The notes: generated by a model from the letters alone, not told the origin. Positions 42,478 to 53,232 are shown, counted from the stretch's first letter. The stretch is 64,000 nt of DNA from Symsagittifera roscoffensis (GCF_963678635.1 NC_087063.1:63843290-63907289), one strand, 5' to 3'. Numbers and translations are program-made.

Positions 42478-45400
42478 ATGGCAGATCGATTCTGGAAGTC
42501 CATGCCATCGGCTCTGAAAAGGCCCACACTTGATGAGTTATACAGACGCCTGAGGGATCTGGATTACACTCAAGTGGACGAAAGAATGGCGGTGATGCTG
42601 AACGCCATCCTGCAATTGGAAGAACAGGGCGAATGTCGGGAGTCTGCAACAGAAGCGGTTCTAATGGTCGGCTACACCACTGATGGAATATCCAACCAAG
42701 AGCAAGCCAGATGGCTGTCCTGGAATGTGGATGGAGGAATAAGGGGATTCGACTTGGCAAGGAACCCTGGCTTGAGCAACAACACCGAGTATGGCGCAGG
42801 GGAGTTCCCACTACCGATCAGACCATCAGCAAGATCTACAGGCCAGAGCACGAGTAAGATGCCATCAATGACGCGAGCGCAACAAACGGGGGAAGCGTAT
42901 CCAGACCTCAGTACTATGAAGAGAGAGCTTGAGAGGACTCAGCGGGAGAGGAACAAAGCGAACCTCGACCGGGATCAAGCGGAGCTTGAGAGAGATCAGG
43001 CAAAACTGGAGAGAGATCAAGCGGTCGTCGAAAAGGACCAAGCGCGGAGGGAACTTGAGATGCTGAAAGCCGAGCATCTACAAGAACAAAGAGTGCGAGA
43101 GAATGCCGCGAATTGTGAGCAGCTGAAGTCGGAACTTGAGAGAATCCAGCAACGACAACGCGAGCTCGATATGCAGAAAGGGGCTAGGCCCAAGGAGCGA
43201 ATGGTTACCGGCTCAAGGCCAGAGTCGCGTATGGAGGTGGACGAAGCTCCCAGATCGAAGGGACGATTTAACATTGATCGCGCGGCTCAGGAGCATATGA
43301 ATGAGGGGTTGGAGGTGTGGATACCAACTGAATCAACGTCCTCCCTGTTTGGCCTAGAGACACAAACAATACGCCCATTGATGGACGTGGCGCTGCCTGG
43401 GTATACCCCAAGTTCAACCCCGAGTGGTAGTCAGGTGAGCGGTAGCTCGTCACGACTGAAAGAATTGAACGAGAGGCTACAGCTAAGGAATCGTGAGAGT
43501 CCAGCAAGAGTGGAGCTACCCCCGACGTGGAGGGAGCAACCGATTACGAGTGTGGTGATCTCAAGCTACAAGAAGAACACAGAAGGCAGATACCACAGGC
43601 ACAATCGTATGGATTGGAGCACGGCACAGAGAGCCAGGAGGGATTGCTTCCATGACGCGGCTTGGGTGGAATACCTCACGCAGCCACGTGTGCCAGAGGG
43701 GGCGGTCCACCTGATCGTAGGGGACAGCCTGCTGCGGGTGCTGACCCGGATTCAATCACATTGGCAAACGGGGATCTTGAGTTGCGCTGGAGCTGCGACG
43801 TCACAGATGTTGGCAACACTTGAGATGCTAGGGATGGCAAGAGTGTACACGGTAACTCTAATGATCGGGACGAATGACGTGTCCAGGGCGGAGGCTAGGA
43901 AGGTGACGAGGCTACATGACACGATGAGCTGCATCCTTGAGGAATTGCGGATTCGAATGGATCCTGCTATTCTCACGGTGTGTACCATTCCTTACAACAT
44001 GAAGGCGCACCAACACGCGATGGAGATGAACACGAAGGTGCAAAACCTGAACGAAATAATCTGGCAAATACATCAAAAGAGTGTCCTCCCCGTTGGATTA
44101 CTGGACGTAGCCGAGCAGATGGAGCGATCTGTTTTCACCGACGACGCATCCTCAGACGGGATTCACTTTGACAAGCCCAGGGGAGTAGAGTGGTTGAATG
44201 ATGTCTTTCAAAGGCACATAAGCGCGTTGGAGGCAGAGTTGCTAGAGACGGCCCAAGTCACGTTCGGGCCACCCCCAAATCCACCTTTCTTCAACCCAAG
44301 AGCTTTATCCAGTCGCCTGGGAGCGACGGCCGATTCGAGAGACAGCTCGAGGAGCAGCCGGACCAGGTTACCAGGCGCAGCACCCATGGAGGCCGAGGAG
44401 GCAACGTCATCAACACCTCAGGGTTCGGTAATATCCTCGGTGGTGGTGGTGGAGAACAAGAGGGTGGAGAGGACAGCGGAGACCAGTAGGTCGAGATATG
44501 TGGAGAAGGTGAAAGAGCTGGACTTGGAAGATCTGGAGTGCAGGCAAGAGTTGGCGGAAGCTTTGGGTCTTGAGCGAGTGTCACATGAAGACTCGGGTAG
44601 ACACCAGTGCGTGGACTGGTTGAAGGCTCACGAGACGCATTTCTCAAGAGCAAAAATAATGGAGACGGCGGATCTAACAGGGATTCCCACAAAATCTGTC
44701 ATGGGACCCATCAATTACAGGCCTCTCAAGTTGCTGGGGAGTCCGGGACTCGTGGTGGAGCCTCCCAAGCATCGAACAAGCATTGCCAGAATTAGGTTGG
44801 CAACTCCAGCACAGTTGAGAGTGGTGGACAAACTGTTGGACCCAAGGGAAATGGAACTGCCGGACGCCGCTTATGAAGGTACGAGGTTGGCAGACAATCC
44901 TAGATACGGAAAACCCTGCGGGAACACCCAATTGGCCAAGACCTTGGCAGTTTATGACAGAGCAGATCCAGCCGCTGCAAGGGTGTTCATCATAGCGGGA
45001 TCGGACTTCGAGGGAATGTCTCCCAAGTTGTTTTGGCCGGAAACTTTGATATACTCACTACCGGGAGCGGAGCTGAACCAAATGTTAACCTTGGTGGTGG
45101 CAATAAAATCGGAGATTCCTTGCGAGCCCGAGCTACTACTGTTTGCGGAAATGAATGACCACCTGCATGCTACGGGGTTTCTTGAGCAGCTCAAGGGTGA
45201 TGAACCAGCGTCGAAGACAATCTGGGAAGCTATCCAGACGTTATTTGCAGCAATGAATGATTTACAGGAGAATGTTACCTCACGATTCGGTTCCAAAACA
45301 AGAGTGGTGTTCACGACGTCCCCCGGGTACGCGAGCATGCCTCCCGCTCTGCAATTTGTATATGCGGCCTTGATCTTGATAGCTGAAGGGAATGGGTGGC

Positions 45401-46617
45401 GTATCCTGATGGCAGCTCCCAATCGGGAGTTGGAACCGACGAACTTGAGACTTCGCAAGTCAGAACTGGCGGCGGCGTGGGCGGATGTGTCCCACGCGTT
45501 GAGGGGCTTCTACGAGTTGGCAGATATCCTCATTGTATTGGACGAGGTCCTCTTGCTGGAGATATCAAACTTCGCCAGGCAACTCAAGCTCAGTCCGGCT
45601 ATAGGGGATGATCATCCAATAGTAACTCACCTGACGGCCAGCCTGTGGTTTCGAAGCATGGAGTTAACCATCACAAGCTCCACCAGTAAGTCTAGAGGAC
45701 CGAGCAATGAAAGGAAGAATGTGGCCGCAACGGAGAAACAACTGGAGTCTATGGTGTATCGACTGACACAAGAAAGAGGCAGATGGCCCTTCCTGACGCC
45801 AAGGCTGGAGAACGCCACGGAGAAGACAAGAGAAGATGCCCCACCTCTGGTGAAGCAAATCTGGGATTTTCTTGAGGAGCAGCTGGAAGTGGCCGAGAAG
45901 AGGGAAATGACAGTGGCCAGGTTCGTCACAGCGGCCAACGAGGTCACAATTGGAGGATTCTGGAGGGAGCACGCAAAGAGTGAGCTGAAGACGAGGAGGG
46001 ATCACGAGATTCTTGAGTTCTTGAGTCCTTGTTGGGGAAAGGAGTTCATGGCTAGAGTGTTCAGTGCAAAAGAGACTATCTTTGGAGCCTTTATACAAGA
46101 AATCCTGAACATGCCCATCAGCCGTTTGTTGGCACTGTACCTGGTTTACCCGAGGTACCTATTCAATATGGGTCCAGCGTACATGTTCAGTCGGGGTGTG
46201 GAAACACTCCGGATTGATGGATATTTGGCACTATTGCTTCTGACCCATGGTGAACTGGATTCATTTCATCGACTAATGAAACATGGGGAGCCCCTGTCGA
46301 TGGGAAAAATCCACTCAAGCATTGACACCTATTCATATAAGTGTGCTGCCGGGCTGAAGACGCTGCTAGTGCAGTACCTCCTGATGCAGAACCGACACCT
46401 GACTGGTGGGGAGAAGAACCCAAAAACGCGAGATGAATGGAGGAAAGTGAATGGGAGCATGCCTCTGTTAGTTGACCTGTGCCTGGCAATGAGATCGGAC
46501 CACATGGGGACAATCCGGGGGCTGGAGGAGGTCGTAACCTGCATTTATGGACCGGCCGTGACATACGCGTTTCCAGACCCTCTGGTGACAGCTTATCGCT
46601 ACTCAGTGACCCACTGA
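42478..46617 (+). CDS. ORF2 N-terminal half, copy 2: coiled coil, SGNH hydrolase, second SGNH-like block (1,379 aa)
   Basis: The longest intact frame of the window. Residues about 145-235: coiled coil of seven-residue repeats. Residues about 400-590: SGNH/GDSL hydrolase with G415-D416-S417 (VGDSLLRVL), G438, G464-T465-N466-D467 and D560-G-I-H563, so Ser417, Asp560 and His563 could form the triad. Residues about 830-1030: a second SGNH-like block with AGSDFEG (841-846), AEMNDHLH (Asn893, Asp894) and VVFTTSPGYASMPPALQFVY; its first motif has Ser and Asp swapped (GSD), so it may not be catalytic. The remainder to 1379 (LENATEKTREDAPPLVKQIW, RGVETLRIDGYLALLLLTHG, CIYGPAVTYAFPDPLVTAYR) is unassigned. 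SGNH domains occur in proteins of some other retroelements such as CR1 LINEs; here one stands in an independent ORF of an LTR element. It ends at a frameshift near 46615. Confidence 0.82.
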   Translation: MADRFWKSMPSALKRPTLDELYRRLRDLDYTQVDERMAVMLNAILQLEEQGECRESATEAVLMVGYTTDGISNQEQARWLSWNVDGGIRGFDLARNPGLSNNTEYGAGEFPLPIRPSARSTGQSTSKMPSMTRAQQTGEAYPDLSTMKRELERTQRERNKANLDRDQAELERDQAKLERDQAVVEKDQARRELEMLKAEHLQEQRVRENAANCEQLKSELERIQQRQRELDMQKGARPKERMVTGSRPESRMEVDEAPRSKGRFNIDRAAQEHMNEGLEVWIPTESTSSLFGLETQTIRPLMDVALPGYTPSSTPSGSQVSGSSSRLKELNERLQLRNRESPARVELPPTWREQPITSVVISSYKKNTEGRYHRHNRMDWSTAQRARRDCFHDAAWVEYLTQPRVPEGAVHLIVGDSLLRVLTRIQSHWQTGILSCAGAATSQMLATLEMLGMARVYTVTLMIGTNDVSRAEARKVTRLHDTMSCILEELRIRMDPAILTVCTIPYNMKAHQHAMEMNTKVQNLNEIIWQIHQKSVLPVGLLDVAEQMERSVFTDDASSDGIHFDKPRGVEWLNDVFQRHISALEAELLETAQVTFGPPPNPPFFNPRALSSRLGATADSRDSSRSSRTRLPGAAPMEAEEATSSTPQGSVISSVVVVENKRVERTAETSRSRYVEKVKELDLEDLECRQELAEALGLERVSHEDSGRHQCVDWLKAHETHFSRAKIMETADLTGIPTKSVMGPINYRPLKLLGSPGLVVEPPKHRTSIARIRLATPAQLRVVDKLLDPREMELPDAAYEGTRLADNPRYGKPCGNTQLAKTLAVYDRADPAAARVFIIAGSDFEGMSPKLFWPETLIYSLPGAELNQMLTLVVAIKSEIPCEPELLLFAEMNDHLHATGFLEQLKGDEPASKTIWEAIQTLFAAMNDLQENVTSRFGSKTRVVFTTSPGYASMPPALQFVYAALILIAEGNGWRILMAAPNRELEPTNLRLRKSELAAAWADVSHALRGFYELADILIVLDEVLLLEISNFARQLKLSPAIGDDHPIVTHLTASLWFRSMELTITSSTSKSRGPSNERKNVAATEKQLESMVYRLTQERGRWPFLTPRLENATEKTREDAPPLVKQIWDFLEEQLEVAEKREMTVARFVTAANEVTIGGFWREHAKSELKTRRDHEILEFLSPCWGKEFMARVFSAKETIFGAFIQEILNMPISRLLALYLVYPRYLFNMGPAYMFSRGVETLRIDGYLALLLLTHGELDSFHRLMKHGEPLSMGKIHSSIDTYSYKCAAGLKTLLVQYLLMQNRHLTGGEKNPKTRDEWRKVNGSMPLLVDLCLAMRSDHMGTIRGLEEVVTCIYGPAVTYAFPDPLVTAYRYSVTH

Positions 46618-48752
46618 GCCTCATAAGTATACTGGATGGGACGACACTCAATTGGTGTCAGCAAGAGGTGCTGAGGGCACAAATGAGCAACACGGTGCTC
46701 TTCGGAAAAGTGAAGGATGCAGAGTTGATGGTATACAGTTTCCGAGGACAACTTCAGTGTAGGATGGGAGGTAAACGCGAAGGCCCCATCGAAACTTACC
46801 CCAAGTTTTGGAACCTAAATCCCCTGACGGCGAGTGGACAAGAGGTCTTGAGAGTTCCCGCATGGAAGAACAGCTTAGAGTTGGTGAAGAGGGAGCTAGA
46901 GGCAATACTGGAGAAGGAAGTCCTATCAACAAGCATTCCAGAGTTCCCAACAGTGAGGAGAATAACCCTGGGAATGAACAGTTCCCTGGTGGTCCCGTCC
47001 CTGTTCGCGAGAGCAGCGGCTGAGGAGCAACAGAGGGAATTCACCGATGGCTGGGATCCCCTATTTATCGGCTACACTGCAGCAGTCTATTTTCACACTA
47101 GCGATATAATAATAAACTCATGGACGACTCAAGCAAAGAAGATGAGAGGCTCGATGCCCCCGAAATTCGAGGTGCGAGAAGTCTTGAGAACACTTGAGCG
47201 GGCGGGTCTGGAGAACATGTTGCCGGTGTGGGATGATGGCAGCATGATCGTGGAGGAAGGACACATTACACTAAAGGACGAGATGAAGTTTGCCACGAGA
47301 AAGTACCGAGCGCCTTACGGATTAGAACAGGTGGAAATGAAGCAAGAAGGGAAGGAGCTGGATGCGGCAGGCTCGTTATATGTGGCACTGACGGAATACA
47401 AGAAGCAAGACCCAGCGACACCTTCACCCCTATCAGTAGGCACCCCTGGGGACAAGAGAAGCGGCCTCGTAGTAGACCGATTTAGGAAGATACTTGAGAG
47501 GAGGTAAGCCGAGTCGGGAGAAGAAAGCATGGACGAAACTCTCAGCGAGGCAGGAGAGGATATAGAAGTGGGAAACACGCCGGAGCCAAAACCATCAGAG
47601 GAGGAATTCACCACTCAAGAACTGTTGAAGGAATTGAGCGGAGAAAATTGGGCAGACACTGCCACGCCACCTCTGACCTCATCTCCCCGCAAGAATCTAG
47701 AGTTACCACTGATGAGCGAGACTCCTAATATGGGAATGATATTCCTGAGCGCAGAAGGAAGGGAGAACTACACCTTCGAGGGAAACAGGTATGCGTTCCT
47801 AGGCACTCTGGATGAGGACGCTTGGCGAGAATTCTTGAGCGATTTCAATCAAGAAGTGAATGGCGAGATCACATTGGATGATTTCAAAGAAGAGCTGTGG
47901 GACACGGTGGTGAAGTTCGGAGAGCCTGTCCTGATGGGGACAGGTCTGGAGGAGAAAGCTAGAGGAGAACTGCTGAGCAAGGTGGTCGAGTTGAGAAAGA
48001 CATCACGGAAGACCAAAGAGGACGAATGTAAAGACAGCTCTACTCTGAAACAAAAAACTGTCAATAAAATAATTGAAGGTGTAAAGGGGGATAAGGTCAA
48101 AACTAGCATTATAATTAAAAGTACTAATATCCTTAAGGCTCGAGCAGGGGGGAGGCAAGATTTGGAAGGGTTGGATGGAGACAAAGAAGTCGAATCAGTG
48201 ATGATAACGGCAACGCCCCCAAGTAAAGACGTGAGGTCTCGCAAGAGGAAGAGAGAGGTGGAGGGATTGGGTAGTCCTTCGGAGGATGCGGTCTTGGAGA
48301 AAAACTTGAGAGAGACGGCCCCCATGGTTCTAGCACGATTGAAGACAACAGCCTACAAGAGTGGCTACGATCCAAGGAAACTGCTCGAGGTAGAAAGAGA
48401 GATGGAGATCCCCACCAGCTCGACAACGGAAGAAGACTTCAAGCCTCAGAGGACAAAAATGAAACGAGGTTCGACGAGTGGGCAGACATGGGAAGTGGAC
48501 GTCGGCAAAGAATGGGTCTCAAATGAACATCAGGCCACAGGGAAGCAAGTGACTAGCGATCTTCTTGAGAAGAACAAAACGAGGAACACCTCCCGACCAT
48601 GGTGGGTGGCCCTGGAAACATTCAAAGAATTGGAAAATTGCCTAAAGAAGCTCGACAGTGGAGTGTTACGCAAACGACGCAACTGGGCTACCCAGCAGAG
48701 GGCTGATATCAACAAATTGGAATTGGGGAGCCAACTGAAGAGAACTTGGTAG
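46618..48752 (+). pseudogene. ORF2 middle part, copy 2
   Basis: Open to 47507 and again 47529-48752 in the same frame; the stop TAA at 47505 is CAA (sense) in copy 3, and the TAG at 48750 is CAG in copy 1. Conserved segments are YSFRGQLQCRMGGKREGPIE, REFTDGWDPLFIGYTAAVYF and KMRGSMPPKFEVREVL, followed by acidic and Lys/Arg-rich linkers (RSRKRKREVE). No known domain is recognised. Bases about 47290-47550 are far closer to copy 3 than the surroundings are. Confidence 0.65.
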
Positions 48753-51346
48753 AACTTGTTGAGGGATCATTTTGAAGAAGCGATGAGAGCATCCTCATCG
48801 GCATCGCCGTTGATGGCAAATCCCTTCATTAGAACCGCAGGACAACTGATGTTCGCGTGGAGCCTGGTGGGAATAGAGTTAGAGACACTGACGTCGTATG
48901 ATAAGTTGAAATTGGGAGGCAAGAATCTAGAGTTGTATCAAGTGCTGATGCAACACGTTACTAGGGATAACTCAGGCTTGAGTCTGGCAAGGAGGAAAGA
49001 TGCTACCTGTTTCTTGAGGTGGATAATGTCGATGATGACTGATAGTACCATCCTAGCATGTCACCAAAGAGCAATCGGAAGCAAGACGGTGGAAAGGAGA
49101 GTCTCAGCAGTCCTCTTGAACGTATACCAGAGTACTGGGATAGAAAAGGAGGATGGTTCCAGGCAGTCTCTAGAGAGCCACAGGAAGTTAGATGAGATAC
49201 GGAGATTCTACAACAAGAAATTGGAGGAGAAACACGACGTGCACCGTAACTTGGCCTCGTCAGGAGAGTACATGAAACTCAATAAAAAGGGAGAGTACCA
49301 TTATGTGTCTGGAGTGATGGGGATGGCATACAACCCTTTCCTGGACTCGGAAGCCGGAGGCGCTCACAGGAATTACAAGGTGGCGGAGCTGCTAAAGTTC
49401 TGGACAGAGAAGATAGTGAAGATAGACACTGTAGGGAGAGAGAGAGACCTAGCTTAGGTTTGATTCTCGAGAAGGCACCAGAAGTAATAAGTGTGCCGCG
49501 CTCAAGTAAAAGAGTCGAACTGAAGATGGGTAGCGGGAATGGCATGTTGGTCACGAATCTGGGAGTGGTGTGGAAATTGCTGAGGCCCTCCTGGTGTCCA
49601 CATCTCCATGCGAGCCTGATCGAGGAAGTCACGGAGCGAGTGAGATTAGCACCAGCAGAGGATGAAGATCTGGCGACACTGAGTATAGTGCATAGACTGA
49701 TCCTGCCTCAGGTGAAGAAGTCGAGTGAAGTGACGAGTAGACTAGGGTCGGTGAAGAAAATGGAGCCGGGCAGTTGTCTTGATTCGACGTGTGGAAATGG
49801 CGAACACACCTGTGATGGACGGTCATGCGTCAGGATACAGTCCTTCCAGAAAGAAGACCTGGTCACCTGGTTTGAAGACATTACCGAAAGGGAGAAGAGT
49901 GAAATACAGATAGTGGCTGAGTGTTACGCGAGTACCACGGTGAACCTAGCAACAGCTCTGGGATTCTTCTCAAGAATGTGCAGTCTCCAGTCACTGGAGA
50001 GGCTAGAGTCAGAACAACACTTGGTGACCGCGTTGAGCGTGGAGTCATGGCCCGGAGAGTTGCAAGTGACCCAGAAACACATCAAGAGTTGGAAGGTTGG
50101 ACTCGAAGCGGAGATGGGATTTCCCATGAGCGAAGCCTATGGTCTGCCTCTAAATGCGAAGTCCCTAGTGGGGTCAGTGATGGCCAACCTGTGTGGCAGC
50201 CACTATCCATTACACATGGCGATGGTAGAAGTGTCCAGCCAGAGGGTATTGATAGACAAAGCCTTCTCAGTGCCCAAATCTGTAAGACTGGCTCGGATGT
50301 CGCATAATTGACACAAGCTGTTGAGGAAGATCCGAGGAACAGTGCCGAAAGAACAAAGGGACGACTTGAGTGAAATTTGGGGTGAAGAACTTCTAGGTTT
50401 GGAGGGCGAAAATACAAGTGACCACGAGAGACAAAACGTGATCGGGAATCCCATGGGTGGTGCTCCAAACTTGGAAGAGATCGACGTGATACACGAGAAG
50501 ATGATGGAACTTGAGCCTCTCCTAGAAGCCTCGGGAGAATGCAATCTTAGGAGCATCGACCTCACACACGGGGATTGTCCATGCCACTGTCTGGCGCAGA
50601 CAGTGTGGTACCCAGACCACGCCAATCTCTGCCTGATCTGGGATGTGGAAGCAATCAGGTCGTTGGGTTTGCCCGATCATCAGCAAAAGGTGACCATCTT
50701 GGTGGTGAGCACGATGCTGGCTCTACGATGGATGGAAGAAAATATAGCAAAGTATCGGGAATCGAAGACGCCAACGGCGGAATCGATATACGCGATAGAT
50801 TACAGCAGGAGACTTGAGTTGTTTGAGACCGCATGCAAGGTGTTTGCCATACCAATGGAAGTCAGACACGTATGGAGCCGCTTAAGGTTCTTTCCTTGGT
50901 TTCGAGCGACGTTAACGTCCTGGTTATACATGGTAACGAAGGATCATATGAGGAAGTATCAAAAGGAATATCGACAGTTCCAGGCCAAGATAGGACCGGA
51001 GGCCTTCAAGAGACCTCTGCTGACTCATCGAAATGCGATCACGACGGGGTGGAAAAGAGTTGGTAGAGTATCCAGAAACAACACCAGAGCGAGGGAGTCG
51101 ATACTAGATGAAGACCTGGCGAAGAATGTGAGCCTGAGTCTTCACAATTCCTTCTGTTTGAACTGAGAGTCGAGGATGAAGAGTTTACCCAATCAAGCGA
51201 AGAGATTGCAGGAGCAAAGGGAGTGGATGCGATCCTATGAACAGCTGAAGGCTTGGGAGGAGATCGTGATCAGCTCCGATGATGAAGAGGCACTATTGAA
51301 ACAGATCACGGTGTCAAATACATCTGGGTCTGGTACCTCGAGGTGA
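48753..51346 (+). pseudogene. ORF2 C-terminal part, copy 2
   Basis: Open at 48756-49457, 49460-50311 and 50321-51166, then to the natural TGA at 51344-51346. It carries the same CX4CX6CX4C cluster (near 49770-49830) and CPCHC motif (near 50578) as copy 1. Breaks: a frame change near 49440 with a stop at 49455, TGA at 50309 and TGA at 51164. The end lacks five codons present in copy 1. Function unknown. Confidence 0.65.
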
Positions 51347-51783
51347 GCCGGTGGCTCAAAATGGAATTCTAGAATCTTGAGTCTTGAGAGGGAAGGGGGC
51401 TCGAGGGTGAACTCGGATGAAATCTGGGTTCACGAAAAAGAAATTTTAACAAATGAGATATTGTTATTAATATGTTATATCTATTATATAAATCAAAATG
51501 CTGCATGACAATTTTCTGATTGACTAGGACAAAAGAAATTTTAAATTACTAGCTTAAAAAGCAAAAATTCACAGGTGCAGGTGTGTGCAGATTTTGATTG
51601 CTGTTTAGCGATAGTGTGAAAATTTTACATGGTTGTGAATTTTGGGTGTAGATAAACTTAAGTCTGCTTCAAACTTCTGTAAATGACCACTGGCACTGTG
51701 TCTTGAGTAACACTCGGGTTTCTGGGGATTCACTGACAGCCGGCAGCACGCGATGAGGACATCGATCTTGAGTCCGGGGAGTA
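51347..51783 (+). other. 3' UTR and polypurine tract, copy 2
   Basis: 437 bp, closely similar to the corresponding parts of copies 0 and 1, ending CCGGGGAGTA. Confidence 0.7.
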
Positions 51784-52678
51784 TGTGCCAGTCGGTCATA
51801 TCTAGAAGTTTGACCTTGAGGGACACGAATATACGTGATTTTGGAGTGAAGTTTTATTTTTCAAAAATTCGAATGGAGCCTGTCATGCTCAGTTTTCTCG
51901 CGACAACTGAAAACATCAAATAAGAAATCAGAACGACCGAATTAACAATTGCGGGAAAGTTGTCAAACATTTACAGTGGGAAATTGCTATTCGCAATTTC
52001 CATCGTAGAAAACTAGAGTAGAGCTGTCCTATCTGATATAGGAGACAGAACAGATACGAGAGCAGAGCTAAAATCAACTGGACCAGTGTGAACCCTCAAC
52101 GGAAAGGCGGAAAAGTGAAATCTCCCAATGGTCCAGATCCAAAACTATATTCTTGAGTTAAAACTTCTTTCCTTTGATTGGAACTCATCGTTAGAAAACT
52201 TCTTGCGTTATATTTGATTTTATTTATGCCAGAGTCTTTAATTAGTTTAATTACTCTGTTTCTCAAGCGTGCTACTATGTAAGTACCAACTTTAGTTTTC
52301 TCGAGTGTGTTTTAAGATTGTTATGTTGAGATAAGGCGAGTTTTAGGTTGAAATATCTGAAATGGATAAAAGTTCCAATGTCTAATAAAAAGTAACCTAA
52401 CGGATTGTTCCGACCCTGTTTTTAACGGCGTTCGTGTATTTTGGGTATCTCGAGACCTAAGTATGGGAACGTTCTTATTTGTTAGAGTGGGGGGATATTT
52501 TAGTAGTAGCCCTTAAGCTGTAACGGGTTCTAGTCTCATGTCGCAAGCGAACTGAATTGGCTCCGACCGTTTTTGAGGTAGAAAAACACAAGAGTTAGTG
52601 TCCCTGACTCTTGAGCCAATGGTTATAGGGCCTATTTTTCTTAAGCCTCATATGTGACCGAAGTAGGCGACTGTTACA
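51784..52678 (+). repeat. 3' LTR of copy 2
   Basis: 895 bp, TGTGCCAGTC to GACTGTTACA, AATAAA at 52384-52389. Same subtype as the LTR at 29338, with scattered differences. It directly abuts the truncated inverted LTR of copy 3. Confidence 0.9.
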
Positions 52679-53232
52679 CTCCTTACCTCAACATAACAAC
52701 CATAAAACACACTCAAGAAAATTAAATTGGGTACTCATATACCAGCACACTCGAGGATTGAGATAACTAAATTAATCAGTAACTCTAGCATTAAGTATAA
52801 TAACTTGAGAAGTTTTCTATTGATGAATTCCAGCAAGTGAAATAAGTTTTAACTCGAGAATTAAGTTTTGGGATTGGATCATTGGGATACCCCAGCTGTC
52901 CACCTTTCCACTGAGGTTTCACTCTGGTTCACCTCGAATAGATCTGTTCTTCTTTTGTAATTGCTTCTTCTTCTGTTTCAGGATAGGATAGCTCTACTCG
53001 CAATTGATTTATAACTGGAAATTGCGAATAAAAATTTCCCGCTGCTTTTTTCAAGTACTTTCCCGCGATTGTAAATCGGTTGTTCTGATCTTGCATTTCG
53101 GAGATTTTCAGTTTTCGCGAGAAAGTTGAGCATGACAGGCTCAATTCGAATTTTTGAAATTTTAAATTTCATCCCAAAATACGTAGTTCGTATTCCTCAA
53201 GGTCAAACTTCCAAATATGTCCGACTGGCACA
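52679..53232 (-). repeat. Truncated 3' LTR of copy 3
   Basis: Starts (minus strand) at 53232 with TGTGCCAGTCGG and is similar to the other LTRs up to 'atgttgaggtaaggag' at 52679, about 340 bp short of the full end. The preceding CCGGGGAGTA tract is present at 53233-53242. Confidence 0.85.

Larger units (their letters stand above)
40771..42675. repeat. Tandem duplication of 943 bp, period 962
   Basis: Bases 40771-41713 (end of the macro-like domain, spacer, first 66 codons of ORF2) recur at 41733-42675 with almost no differences. Between the copies lies a 19-bp linker that forms a foldback with the end of the first copy. Confidence 0.92.
29338..52678 (+). mobile_element. Giant Ty3/gypsy-type LTR retrotransposon, copy 2 (23.3 kb)
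   Basis: Same gene content and order as copy 1, with LTRs at 29338-30242 and 51784-52678. Its 5' LTR is at the same time the 3' LTR of copy 0, so no left target duplication is expected. It carries a 0.94-kb internal tandem duplication, short deletions in RT and RNase H, and many nonsense codons. ORF2's first 1,379 codons are intact. Confidence 0.9.
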
